This document shows positions 21,759 through 31,959 of a DNA stretch of 64,000 nt, piece after piece; the first letter of the stretch is position 1; every line of letters starts with the position of its first letter. The DNA comes from Phytophthora sp. 'mugwort'. Its lineage: Eukaryota > Oomycota > Peronosporomycetes > Peronosporales > Peronosporaceae. The translations under genes and the position numbers were made by a program. Under the pieces are notes generated by a model. The model searched no databases, was not told where the DNA came from, and worked only from the letters and a program-made list of their open reading frames with translations. The stretch is taken from contig JAUCEF010000016.1 of assembly GCA_033558025.1 (NCBI GenBank), positions 372,001 to 436,000 of the forward strand, read 5' to 3'.

Positions 21759-22960
21759 CTAACAGCTATTGCTTTTGTTTAGGTGCAATGAATCGCAATT
21801 GCTTGACGATCCGCCGAGTAGATAGATGCCGCGCGAAGCGTGAGTCCAGTTCTTGGCTAAGGCGGAGTTCTGTGACGAAGACGTCGTGTATTCGCCAAAG
21901 TCTGGTGCCTTTGCGCTCGTAGGAGGCGATCTTGTAGATCTTGTCCGACACTGCGTAAATGCTGTATCCCCGCGGGATGCGCGCGCGCTACAGCGGTATG
22001 TATCGTCGATGACGACCATGGCGCGCGCACCGTCGACCTTGTCCGTCATGTAGAAGGTGTGGACTGCGGCAGCACCTGGTTGAAGTAGATGGGGCGACTG
22101 AGCTCCACCGTGTTGGCGACGAGCCGCTTGAAGCCCGACCATGGCGGAACCGCTCAACCACTTCTTTCTCCCGGAAGATGTCTTTGGCGAGCACGAACAG
22201 CGCGTCCTGGTACGCCGGGTCAATGCGCCCGGCAGAGCCGCCGCCCGAAGCCTCGGTCAGCACGGCCAGATCGGCGACCGAAACGGGCTCGCCGCTCGTC
22301 CACACCAGCGCAGTGCGACGTAGTTGTAGGCGGTCACGACCATTGTCTCCAGCGACACGCTCACGAGCAGGTCCTTAGCGGAGGCCAGATACTCGGGGCC
22401 GAGCTGCGTCGGGCTTGTAGCAAACGATTTCACCAGATCGACCTCCACTCGCCAACCGGACCGGTCCGGTAGACTGAAGGCAAGCCGCGTCACGAGGTCG
22501 ATCCCAGAGGCCACCCACGAGATGACCTTCACTGCAGCTCGCCGAGTGGCCACGAGTGTCGTCTCGTCCGACAGCAGATGCGCGGCTGTGCGCTCGCTGG
22601 TCAGACTGATTTCGTTCGATCCAAAGGTCTTCGTCCTTACATCAGTCGTTCCATCCGCGCCCCTGTAGAACACTCTTGCGAATGATTGCACGCTCTTGCT
22701 GGCGACGTCGATCGCCGGGCGAAAGTCTTTGATGCAGCTATCAATCTCCGTGGCGTGAATAATCTTATTCTTAAACTCCACGCTGATTTCGTCGTTCTTA
22801 GCCTGTTCTCAGAAGGTCGACGTAGACGGCGGCGAGGCAGCAGCAGTGGACTTAGCGCGGCGGGGTGACATCGGTTAGTATATTTATTATTGGGATCACA
22901 GAGAATGTCCTCTCCTGCAATATCCAGGTCTAATCTGGGTAGAGACTTTCTCATCTCCAC
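21759..22960 (-). pseudogene. Giant-virus-type mRNA capping enzyme relic
   Basis: Large-DNA-virus capping enzymes fuse an RNA 5'-triphosphatase, a guanylyltransferase and often a methyltransferase. The fragment at 22257-22781 resembles the triphosphatase part ('KTFGSNEISLTSERTAAHLL', 'GWRVEVDLVKSF', with acidic beta-strands). Further left, in another frame, comes 'VHTFYMTDKVDGARAMVVID' (K-V-D-G at 22029-22040), matching guanylyltransferase motif I, KxDG, whose Lys takes the GMP. Around it the shifted frames read 'PIYFNQVLPQS' and 'YAVSDKIYKIASYERKGT', as expected near this motif. At least three frameshifts break it; no methyltransferase domain is seen. Family assignment rests on motifs and order only, without a database search. 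Confidence 0.6.
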
Positions 22961-23071
22961 GTCGTTTTTTAATTACAGATCTTCGGAATTCTTCGCCCGG
23001 TCCTAGAACAAGCTGACCCCTCAATCGCGATCATCGACGGAAGCTGACGACTAGGCAAGAAGACGCGGTCG

Positions 23072-23677
23072 TTGCTTTCTTTCAGCAGGAGAACACAAGT
23101 CGCTTGTGCGATGGCGTTATCTTGTCAACAAATTTTTGGCATTAGGGTCTCGGTGAGAGGGTCTTCTGCCGACACCGCTTCTCTTCCAAACGAGCCGCCG
23201 CGTCAGCTTACCAAGAGGCCGATACCGCTCGACAGCAACGATTTCTGGAAGGAGTTCCACTCCTCGCAAGCAAGTCATGGAACGCGTTGGACGACGCCGC
23301 TTTCTTTCGCAAGTATGACTGGAGCGAGAGAGGTCGACCTGCAATCGTAAGAAGTTGACGAAGAAACATTGGGGGAAAGGCTGACCATTTATTCACACTA
23401 CTGCCTGCCAGCCTCGCGTGAGATCACGAATCGTATTCTAAACGGTGACGACAAACAAGAGCTAGTTGCTCACGGTTAGCACGGGAGCAGAGCGCTCGAA
23501 GTCCGCTCGGTTCAACACCTCCGGAACTGCTACTGTCGCGAGGCAGGCGGCTCGAACGAGATCTGGCACTATTACGACCCAGTACGGAGGACTGAAGTAC
23601 CAGAAGAGATAGCGCGCACCGCGGTTCATCTGCCGACAGACATTTCTCTAGAGAAAATAATAATAAAAAAAAATTAA
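23072..23677 (+). pseudogene. Unrecognised reading frame with two nonsense codons
   Basis: One frame runs about 200 codons from 23072 to the TAA at 23675-23677, broken only by TAA at 23348-23350 and a TAG near 23478. That is far more open than expected for non-coding DNA at this length. Recognisable peptides such as 'YSHYCLPASREITNRIL' and 'GSNEIWHYYDPVRRTEVPEE' look protein-like, but I cannot assign a family. No ATG is seen at the left edge. It converges tail-to-tail on the next gene, with stop codons overlapping. By position it belongs to the viral-like block. Confidence 0.4.
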
Positions 23678-24033
23678 TTTGTTAGAGCTTTTGCTCGCTT
23701 GCAAGGAAAAGAACCATTCCCTGTCAAGTCAACAACATCTACCTCGGCGTATTTGCGCTCGCCCATAGCCTTGATGTTCTGGCGCAGGTCGATGCCGTTG
23801 GCCATGTACCCTCGCTGAAGCAGATACTCTCCGTTCTTTTCGTGCTCGCGAATTGCTCGAGCAGCACTTCCCGTCTGACGAGACAGGATGCTCACGCGCA
23901 CGAATTCTCCGTCCCGCAGCGTCGGCGGTTGATGAGTGGTAATGGCGTCGCGCAGCTCTCCGGTGTCGGGGTCGCGCTTGGGGATGTGTTCAGGTCTCCT
24001 CGACCCAGGGAGCTGTTTCTTTCTACCTGCCAT
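23674..24033 (-). CDS. Hypothetical 119-residue protein in viral-like block
   Basis: An intact frame from ATG (24031-24033) to TAA (complement of 23674-23676). It begins with a basic stretch (MAGRKKQLPGSRRPEHIPKR) and continues 'DPDTGELRDAITTHQPPTLR', then 'GSAARAIREHEKNGEYLLQR' and a C-terminal 'KRAKALTN'. No family is recognised. Its 3' end overlaps the convergent plus-strand frame by 4 nt, a packing more like a viral than an oomycete genome. The frame stays open to 24222, so the start is uncertain. An upstream coiled-coil frame (24128-24400) may be its N-terminal part separated by a frameshift. Confidence 0.45.
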   Translation of the reverse strand: MAGRKKQLPGSRRPEHIPKRDPDTGELRDAITTHQPPTLRDGEFVRVSILSRQTGSAARAIREHEKNGEYLLQRGYMANGIDLRQNIKAMGERKYAEVDVVDLTGNGSFPCKRAKALTN

Positions 24034-24127
24034 AATAATAACTCGTGTGTGAGGTCTTCTCGCTGGGGGTTTTGCGTTGACGTCCTCGACTTCCACTCCA
24101 GCATTTTGCGCAGTCGGGCAAACTCTG

Positions 24128-24400
24128 TCAATAGTCCTCGTGTCGAGCTGCCGCGAGGGCTCCGGACGTGCGAGCAGCGGCGGTCTCCATACGAGCTTCG
24201 ACCGTCTCCGCACGAGCTTCATTCACACGACGCTCTGCTTGCTCGCGTACAGCAGCGGTCTCCGCACGAGCTTCGGCTGTCTCCACACGAGCTGCAGCGG
24301 TTTCCGCACGAGCTTCGACCATCTCCACGCGGGCAGCAGCGGCATCCCACCTTGCCGCGCGAACACTGGCGCACAGCTCGGCGAGGAGTTCTTGGCGCAC
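24128..24400 (-). CDS. Coiled-coil, heptad-repeat ORF (partial)
   Basis: A 90-codon frame made almost entirely of repeated Ala-Arg-Glu-rich units of the type V-E-A-R-A-E-T-A-A-A-R. It is predicted to form a long charged alpha-helix or coiled coil. At DNA level the repeat appears as 21/42-bp units (CACGAGCTTCG... words on the plus strand, 24180-24335). It stops at 24128, while the downstream frame 23674-24222 continues in another phase. It could be the N-terminal tail of that protein. Function unknown. Confidence 0.45.
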   Translation of the reverse strand: MRQELLAELCASVRAARWDAAAARVEMVEARAETAAARVETAEARAETAAVREQAERRVNEARAETVEARMETAAARTSGALAAARHEDY

Positions 24401-24697
24401 GGCATCGTCGTCGATCTTCGAATGAGGTCGCGCGCCAACGTAAATTCAAAAATTATCTTAGCCAACCAATCATCCGTGTTCGCAAAGTGCGCGGTCATTG
24501 GATGAACGTTTGCTGCACTTGGCCATACAATCATTGAGTGGAAAAGTGATTGAGATTTTTATGGCCGGCTGGCGGGGGTCCTCATCATTTCCCTCAGTCG
24601 CCTCGTGGGGCGCAAGTACACGCTGCAGGATTTCGTAGCCAGGCACATACATATATTCATAATATGGGGAACCAGTAGGACATTCTCAGCGCTGAGC

Positions 24698-27225
24698 TCA
24701 GTCGATTGATCCGTCTACGTTGTCCTCCAAGTCGCTCTTTATGTCACAAGCGTCAATCAAATTTAATTCATTCAACTCATCGTCGCTTTCTTCATCATTG
24801 TTATTTGGTCTACCGTCGTCGTCCTCGGCTAAGTCATCGTCGTCTACGGCGGACGACTCTTTCATCACGCTGCGCAGCTTCCTGCGGTTAAACGGCTCGT
24901 GTCTCGAGCGTTGAGTAACCATCTTCGCCAACAACACCTTGATGAGCGCCTTGTTCTCGGCTGGTGCATCATCGGAGAAGTCGTAGAAAATCTGTAGTAG
25001 CCGGGTCAGCAACACGAGCGCGTTTGTAGATGTCGGGTATTTGAGCAGCGCCGGCAGATTATTCTTTTTTTGGCCGCGAGCCTTCGAAGTAGTTCTGGCG
25101 GACGAACTTCGAAACGTCAGATCTGGGTGTTCGGGCGTATAGAAGGACAGATTCTTCACGTACAGATAGTGCGAGTACAGCAGCCGCACGTACGATTCCA
25201 CCTGCAGAAGGTTTTCGGTCTCTTTGGTGAGCATGTCGAGGTCGGGGATGCTGTACAGCTTGCCGAGACTGGACACTAGCGACTCCAGCTGCAACGGGTC
25301 CGCGGCGGGTTCGTCAACACTTGCGATTTGTGCGGGGCCTTTGGCAGGTCTACGACGACCCGTATCGTAGCAAGCATGTCATCTGCAACGCCGTCCCGCT
25401 GCTTCATGTACGCCGATAAATATTTCTTGTAATACCCAATGTCTTGCGCCTTGAGCTGCTGCTCCGTGACCCCACTGCGCGCAGCTGTTGCTGTCGGCTT
25501 CGAACAAGTGCGCTCTCTCCACCGGGCACGCGAGCGCGTAGCACTCGAAGAAGGAGGCCCGACGCATCTGCTCGAGTAGGTTGTCCCGGATGGCCTCGTC
25601 GTTCTACTTCGACGCGTCCGCGATGTTCAGTCAACAATACCGGCACGACAACTTAATGTCCACTCCGCCGGTGGCCCGCGTGGCGCTCAATCGCTGCAGC
25701 TTCACAGACTGGTCCTTGTTCAGACAGAACGCGATCTGCTCAGCGGTGAGCACGAATTCGTGGTCTCGGGAGTTCTCAGCGGGCAGCACACACACACAGG
25801 CACAATGCGTCGCAGTCGAGCAGCCTCGCGGAGACGCGCCTCAAACGCAGTCGCGAACTGCCTTCGCTGCGACGTCTTACCATCCTCCGTCGCTGAGACG
25901 ACCCCCCGCCTGCTGGAGAGAGATGACCAGCCGTGCGCTCTCGACAACATCCAGGTACGACTCCAGGGTGTAGCGTGCGCGGTCACCGCCCGCCCGCCCG
26001 ACAAACTCGGGCAAAAACATGTTCTTGAACAGAGCGTCCGCCTTGGGTCGGTCTGACTTCTTGCGGGCGAAGAACGCGTCTAGTCAACGCCCAGGATCTG
26101 CAGCGCGTCCGTCTTGGCGGTCTTCTCGGCACCGTTGACGCGGGGGTACATGGCGGCGGCATAGGACGCGAGCGGACTGGAGCAGATGCCGTAGGCGAGC
26201 CGGTCGCGCGCGCTCGTGGTCTGCATGACCACAGTCTCGCCGCTGAGCCCGCTATTCATGACGCGGAAGGCCGCCACCAGTGCGGCCTTGATCTTCTCCA
26301 GGTTGATGCCAAGTCGCTTGAAGGACCCGTTGGCGTAGACGATCTTCATCGCGGCTACGAACTCGCGCTCCAACGGCGAGGAGGCCGTCTCCCCGGTCGT
26401 GTTGAGGACGCTCTTTGAGGACTTGATCTTGCTTACGTTGAGTGCTAGCAGCCCTGCCAGCGCGTAGATGGTGCAGAAGTACCGGATTTGCGGGCTCTCG
26501 GCGGTCTTCTCGCGGCGCAGCAGCTTGAGCAAAGTCGACTTGGCCAAGTCGAATAGCAGTGCATTTACCGCGCGCAGACTAATAGGGATCGTGGTCGGTC
26601 GCGCGTAGGCGCGTATGTTCCTGGCCACGAGGGAGAACAGCATGCGCTCGTTGTCGGTGATTTCCAGTGTAGAGAAGCCGCTCGCCCACGTTATCCGGCC
26701 GGCCTGCACGACGTCCGCGGACCTGCCCAGCTCACCGCTGCAGTACTTGCAGTAGTACGCGTACAAGGACTCAGTGGTTGAGTCGCCGCCGCTCGTCTGC
26801 TGGCTTACCAGCGCGCACGCGTTCACGATGCTGCGCTGCGCCCGATACGCTGCGTCGCTCTGGCCGGGCTACTCCCGCCGCGCCGCCTCATCTGTCTTCG
26901 TTCGAAGCTCGATCTCGTGCTCACACACCAGTGGCTGCGTGCACATCCGGCACGCGTACATGCTGTCGTCGGCCAACTTCCCGACAAACTGGTTCAACTC
27001 GTTGAAAGCCTTCGCGCTGTCGCGGTTTCGTGCGAATGCCCTGAGGCACCACCTCGGGTCGGTGAAGCCACCGCTCTTCGTCGTCGGGTCCTTGCGCTTG
27101 GACTTGGTGAGGGCGGGGCTGCTGCCGCCCAGGCCGGGAGCGCTGGGGTCCTTGGGTCGATTTGTGACGACGTGAATCGTCTGGCCGATGACTTATCGGC
27201 CCTTGCAGGGCGGGTTGACCGTCAC
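24698..27225 (-). pseudogene. Large viral-like protein with Cys-pair zinc-binding clusters (decayed)
   Basis: A remnant of one long protein can be followed across about 2.5 kb. From about 27200 the frame reads 'DPRWCLRAFARNRDSAKAFN' and 'CRMCTQPLVCEHEIEL', has one TAG, and continues through 26080-26826 with 'YYCKYCSGELGRS' and a long helical region. After frameshifts come 'DALFKNMFLPEFVG' (about 26000), 'CRYC' (about 25650), 'FFECYALACPVERAHLFEAD' (about 25530), then 24698-25294 with an acidic tail (DDDDLAEDDDG). Repeated C-x2-C and C-P...H motifs suggest several zinc ribbons, as in large viral transcription or structural proteins. I cannot name the family. The 5' end is cut at about 27.2 kb, where a Ty3/gypsy element begins. 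Confidence 0.5.
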
Positions 27226-28860
27226 GAATGACGTGGACGAGGTTTTTCAACGTCTGGATGCCTTTTGGGCGTCCATGGACCGAGTACAACGGGAATTGTC
27301 TCTCCTTCGGGACCTCCTGCGTGATGTGCCCCAGGCGGGAGCGCCTCCTGCGTACTCCTAGCCGTGTCACTATGGCTCATACTCGGCGTATGCAGCCGGG
27401 GTTCCTTCGTATGGAGCCCCTTCCGCGGCCCCGCAAGGGACCTGGGCTTCTGGCTCTGGGTGCGCCCAGAGAGAAGAGTCGAAGCCTCGTTTGGTAGAGC
27501 CGGGGCCAGGGAGCCCTGCGGATCATGGTACCGCTTCAGACAGCCCAAGTAGAACGTCGGGTGGGTCGTCATCGACTTAGGCAGGTCAACGGTATATGCC
27601 GCGCCATGCCTGGCCAGGACCGCGAAGGGTCCAATGAAGCGATGCTTCAGTTTATTGCTCCCAATGGAACTTATCGTGGCGAGTGGCAAGCTTCTAGTGT
27701 CTAGTAAGACTAATTCACCCACTTTAAACACGTTTAAGTTCCTATCCATTCTTGTCCGAATATTCCTTTTGTTTGTCCTGTGCCGCTGCCATGACAGCAC
27801 GAACACGGCTGATTACGTTCAGTCTGGTGTATATAAAAGACTACACTTGTTTCCGCAAGGAATCCGGTCTCATGTCCGAGACCTGGGAGGAAAGCGCTTT
27901 CCGAGCCTCTCCCCCACTTAGAATTGAAGCCGGGGTGCTGCCTCGCAAAGTGAGCGGCACCCATGGATGGAATAAGCTATTCACATAGAACGGGGTATAC
28001 CCGGTCGATGCGTGAACCGCATTGTTGAGTACAAAGTCAACTATTGGCAGGCATTGTGACCAAGTGCGAGGAGCCTCCGCACAGACACTTCGTAGAGTAT
28101 CCTCAAGCACGCGGTTGACACGCTCCGTCTGTCCATCCGTCTGAGGATGATCGGCAGTGGACATGTGCAGTGTTGTTCCAAGTAGTTAAAGCACCGCTAG
28201 CCAGAACGCAGCGGTATACCGCGGGTCACGATCCGAGCCAATTGTCTCCGGCAGACCATGACGGCGGAAAACGCCATCCAGGAACAGCCTCACAGCCTGT
28301 TTCCCGGTCACTGTGTCTTTGACCGGAGCAAGACGCACCATCTTGCTCAGACGTCACACGAACAACAAGATGCCTGTGTTCCCGTGGCCGTCGGCAGGAA
28401 GTCGGAAGATGAAATACAGACTCATCGACTTCCAGCAGTCCGCTGGAACGGGCAGGCTCTGCAAAGGTGCCGAGGTATGCCCGGCAGGTTTCACCCGCTG
28501 ACATGTTTCACATGTCTTCACGGACTGTGCGACCCACTTGTACATGTGGGTCCACCAAACGTACTGAGAGACGGATTGGAAGGTCTTTTCGGGGCCCAAG
28601 CGACCGACCGCTGGACGGCGCATCGTGCGCCTCCTGAAGGATGTCAAACTTGAGATCCTCGTCGTTTGGTACGACTACCCGAGGGTGTTTCGTGGGGCTC
28701 CGCTCGATACCAGCGTAGGACATCGGCCCACTCGTATCGATGGAGCCGGGCTCACTGACGTGGCGTGAGCCACTCGTCCTTGGCTTCCTTGCCAGCGGCC
28801 AAAAAACGTACCAAAGGTGCCAGGGCTTCGTCGTCCCGATACGCCATGCGTATCTGATCA
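27222..28860 (-). pseudogene. Gypsy 2 integrase
   Basis: The zinc-binding N-terminus is in 28354-28860 ('HPRVVVPNDEDLKFDILQEA', and 'SVKTCETCQRVKPAGH' with its C-x2-C). The core continues with 'SMSLYFIFRLPADGHGNTGI'. The catalytic Glu region is 'DGQTERVNRVLEDTLRSVCA' (27841-28164), followed by 'VDFVLNNAVHASTGYTPFYV'. The C-terminal domain is in 27222-27806 ('FKVGELVLLDTRSLP', 'LKHRFIGPFAVLARHGAAYT'). After that the sequence becomes low-complexity and ends at the junction. Frameshifts lie near 28500, 28200 and 27800. Confidence 0.8.
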
Positions 28861-28882
28861 TATAGATCGGTCGTGGCTCGAC

Positions 28883-30214
28883 TTATGTTCGCCAGCCCAT
28901 AGTCCAGCCGGCGTGACAACGCATCGGCAAGCACGTTGAGCGAGGCTTGTACTCGACGCGGAAGTTATATTCCGCGAAGAAGGACAGCCACCTCGCCATC
29001 CGTTGGGACAAATGGGGCAAGTTCGTCGCCGTCCGTAAGGATGGGTGATCTGTGTAGATCACAAAGAGCTGAGACCCAAGAGGTGCACCCGGAACGTGAC
29101 AAGTGCGAATCATGGCAAGCAGCTCCTTGTCATGAACGGGGTAGTTCCGTTCGGCAGCCTTGAGCTGCCTGGACTGCAACGAGATCACTCGTTCACGTCC
29201 TGCTGCATCGTGTTGCCGCAATGCACACCCGATTGCATAATCGGGTGCATTACAGACGACGATGAACGCCCCGTCTCGTCCGGTGCCAGGATAGGCGCCT
29301 TCTGAAGGCTTGTCTTGACATTGTCATATATCAAAGGCTTCCTGGTGCTCACGCCCCCAGTGCCAGTCGGTATCCGTCTTTAGCAGATCCGACGAGGGTC
29401 TAGCCAGACCCGCGTATCCTTCGCTGTACTTATGTAGGTAGTTGGCTAAGCCCAGCCACTTCCGCAGGTCCTTCTGGGACTTGGCGTTGGCCAAGCCGAA
29501 ATGGCCTTGACCTTCTCCGGGTCAGCTCGAACGCCGATGTTGCTAACGAAGCAACCGAGAACTTTGATCTCTTGCACCGCGAAGACGCACTTGTCGATGT
29601 TGGCATAGAGCTTGTTCGCTCTCACGACCTCCGACACTCGACCGAGGTGCTCCAAATGCACCTCCATAGCCGTCTTGCCTTCCTCGGCACGGATATGGAC
29701 GAAGATGTCGTCGAAGTACGACTGTGCGTACGCACGCAGTGACCTAAATAACTGCGTGACCAGGCGCTTGAACGTCGCCGGGGCATTAGACAGGCCCGTG
29801 GCATCACCAGCCACTCCCAGAGCATACCACTCGGGATGCTCACTGCGGTGAGCGGGATGTCGCTCTCGCGCATCAGGATCTGATAGTATCCATCCACCAG
29901 ATCTAGGGAGCTGTATAACTCGCACCCGGACATGTTGTTTAACAAACACATCCTGTCGCGGGATGGGTGTCTGGGCCGGCACCGTTGCACTGTTCAACTT
30001 ATTAAAAGCATGAACCAGACGCCACTTCCCGTTCGGCTTCCGAACACAGCAGGTTGACGTCGAGTGAGGGATTTCGATTCCCGCACCATGCCTGCCTTGG
30101 CCTTTGCGGCGAAGAAGGCATCAATAACCTCGCACTGCTTTCAAGGCAGTGGCCGTTGTCTGGTGACACAGTACTTTGTGCTCGGCACGAGATCAATATC
30201 GTGCCTGATCCCAC
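28883..30214 (-). pseudogene. Gypsy 2 reverse transcriptase and RNase H
   Basis: The RT starts near 30214 (a 'KPNGKWR'-like region out of frame at 30002-30060) and continues in 29446-29997: 'GDATGLSNAPATFKRLVTQL', then 'SYFDDIFVHIRAEEGKTAME' with intact F-D-D-I (codons at 29701-29715) and 'NKLYANIDKCVFAVQEIKVL'. RNase H follows in 28883-29221 ('VISLQSRQLKAAERNYPVHD', 'FVIYTDHPSLRTATN', 'LSQRMARWLSFFAEYNF'). Frameshifts near 29960, 29450 and 29140 prevent expression, although the catalytic residues are kept, so it decayed later than element 1 or by indels alone. Confidence 0.85.
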
Positions 30215-31017
30215 GTTCCGCTGGGAGGTGAGACGATGGATCCTTGGATACCATGTCCTCGAACTCCTTCATGAGAATCTCAGAACCCAAGCGTGAGGCA
30301 CTCTGGGAGGAGAATGCCTCCAGGACGTCCTCGTCCGTAACCGAGGGAGAATTCAGTTCCTCTGGAGTGGACTCTTGCTTCAAGAGTACCACCTCCGCGA
30401 TTTCTCTCGCCTTCAGGTCGGCCAGGAAATCTGTCGGCGTCAACTCTTCGAGGTTCAGGAGCTCTGACACCTCTGGCAGAGGCTCTAGCTGGATGCCGCC
30501 TGCCTTGACCCGATGGCCGATCTCGCCGTCGAGGATGCGATAACACCCTTCGACTGGCCGTGTCGGAAGAGCCCGGGCCCTGGGTTCCGAGTCGCTTGAA
30601 GCGACTCCAGTTTGAAATGACTTCAGACTCGACTTGTGGTGTCGATTATATTGTCGACGGCGACCGTGACGTGGTACTTCGTTCCCATGTCTGTGGACAT
30701 CTCATTGACGACGTCCAAAGCATTCTGCGCCTTCCTCGCCAGTTTCTGTCTGAGTGACTTGGTGTGGACCTAGGTTACCCAACTGTTCGGTGCCTCCGGG
30801 CACCGCCACTCTTGAAGCCTCAGCCGCCGGTCTAAATTCCGGCGGGGACCGAGGGCCATCCTGTACAGACTGTCGCACTCGACCAGGTGCAGCTTCTGCT
30901 GCCACCGCTTCTAGAGAGTCGCTCAATACGTCGGCGGCTCCCAAACACTCAGTGGATGCTATTGCATTCCCGAGCCCTTTCAGACGCCCCAGTTCCTGGC
31001 AGAGATGGGGACATGAC
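30141..31017 (-). pseudogene. Gypsy 2 linker between protease and reverse transcriptase
   Basis: The frame 30141-30470 has 'LEELTPTDFLADLKAREIAE' and 'KDPSSHLPAERGIRHDIDLV', the conserved segment just before the RT in this family. The rest (30471-31017) is broken into short frames. The homologous segment in element 1 is at 7602-7928. Confidence 0.55.
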
Positions 31018-31312
31018 TCACCAATGCTCTGCCAGTAACTGCGGGCCGGCTGTCCCGATGGCTTTGTTTCGCCAATCGATCCGTTGTCCATGTTTCTCGA
31101 GCCAGGGTATGCCCAGGATCAAGTCATGAATGTCCATCTTTAGGCATGTATACTGCTCCATACTGCCGAAGTCCTCGAACTTTACAGCTAGATCCACATG
31201 GATCTTAGAAACGGTGATCATCGTTCTGTCGGCCAGTTATACCGACACTGTCCCGTTGCCTTTGTTTTCTCGTAAGGCATCGGCCAACTTGTTGCTGTTC
31301 TCCGCAACAGTC
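31018..31312 (-). pseudogene. Gypsy 2 protease, C-terminal part
   Basis: The frame 31018-31221 reads 'MITVSKIHVDLAVKFEDFGS' and 'DIHDLILGIPWLEKHG', the C-terminal half of a Ty3/gypsy aspartic protease (the I-L-G-x-x-W-L segment). Upstream, 'NSNKLADALRENKGNG' can be read to about 31312, but the D-S-G active-site motif itself is cut off or lost at the junction with the LTR-like sequence. Confidence 0.7.
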
Positions 31313-31500
31313 TAGAATTAAGACTGAATATATTTATAGGTGACCCCTTTTAATGCGTCTACATACTAACTATTAGTCACCTATAAAGCTCCCTAGATGT
31401 TACCCTATTGAGTGGCTCTGAGGTCTTTGTACCATATCTATGGTACCTATTGATGACGTCATTATCGTCGACGTCATAGTGATGTTTAGGTGCATCATTT
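31313..31500 (-). repeat. LTR-like promoter fragment
   Basis: On the minus strand this contains CACCTATAAATATATTCAG (TATA-box core), which matches the LTR at 43.54 kb in 28 of 30 positions over the wider block. Flanking sequence has a 12-bp perfect inverted repeat (TTTATAGGTGAC 31333-31344 and GTCACCTATAAA 31376-31387), a palindromic GGTACCATA...TATGGTACC block (31428-31447) and two GACGTCA cores (31453-31462, 31469-31477) that resemble bZIP/CRE sites. It probably is the 5' LTR of gypsy element 2 joined to protease by a deletion of gag. Confidence 0.5.
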
Positions 31501-31959
31501 AGTGTACTTGGGTACACATGCTCTGAAGAGTGACTTGGCACTCTTCATGTAAACCCCGTTACAAATCGGCTGCAGTGTGAAGCCACGACGATGGGCGAGG
31601 AACATCTTCTGTTTGAAGAGGTCGTAGCTGACTACCCAATTATAGGCGAGTACGTCAAAACAATTGTGCACTTGTTCGCTTTCGAGAACGGCGTCGTCAA
31701 GCTGGTCGCTTAGAAAAGCCTGTGGTGGCAGAGGCTGCGGCGCTGAAGCGTTTGGAGCGCCCACATGAGCGGAGGATCGCCCGCGCGCAACTGGAAGCAA
31801 GCGCGCAAGGGACTACGCTGCATAGATAATTCATCAACGCGGGACCAAGCGCTGCAAGGTAGAGCAGGTGGCGTTCGCCGCTCTGGTGACGCTGGTATAC
31901 CTCGGCTCTCCTCAGATGTAGCCCCACATTAAGATAAATCTAGATTTAGTTGTGGGACT
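31501..31959. other. Unassigned open frames
   Basis: Minus-strand frames at 31495-31800 and 31697-31927 have no recognisable domain. They could belong to the flank of the ISXO2-like element or to the retroelement on the left. No RNA gene or terminal repeat seen. Confidence 0.25.

Larger units (their letters stand above)
27222..31320 (-). mobile_element. Ty3/gypsy element 2, truncated at both ends
   Basis: Read leftward from 31313: protease C-terminal half, linker, reverse transcriptase, RNase H, integrase. The gag gene and the start of protease are missing: protease sequence runs directly into an LTR-like promoter fragment at 31313. The 3' end stops in the integrase tail at about 27.22 kb without chromodomain, polypurine tract or LTR, and abuts the viral-like gene. 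It is related to element 1 (same domain order and similar linker peptides), but its RT keeps the F-D-D-I catalytic motif. Confidence 0.85.

Noticed and set aside
24168..24537. Plus-strand frames with repeated Arg-Ala-Ser or Ser-Phe-His-Leu units
   Set aside because: Shadow translations of the heptad-repeat DNA; the minus frame gives the regular charged helix pattern.
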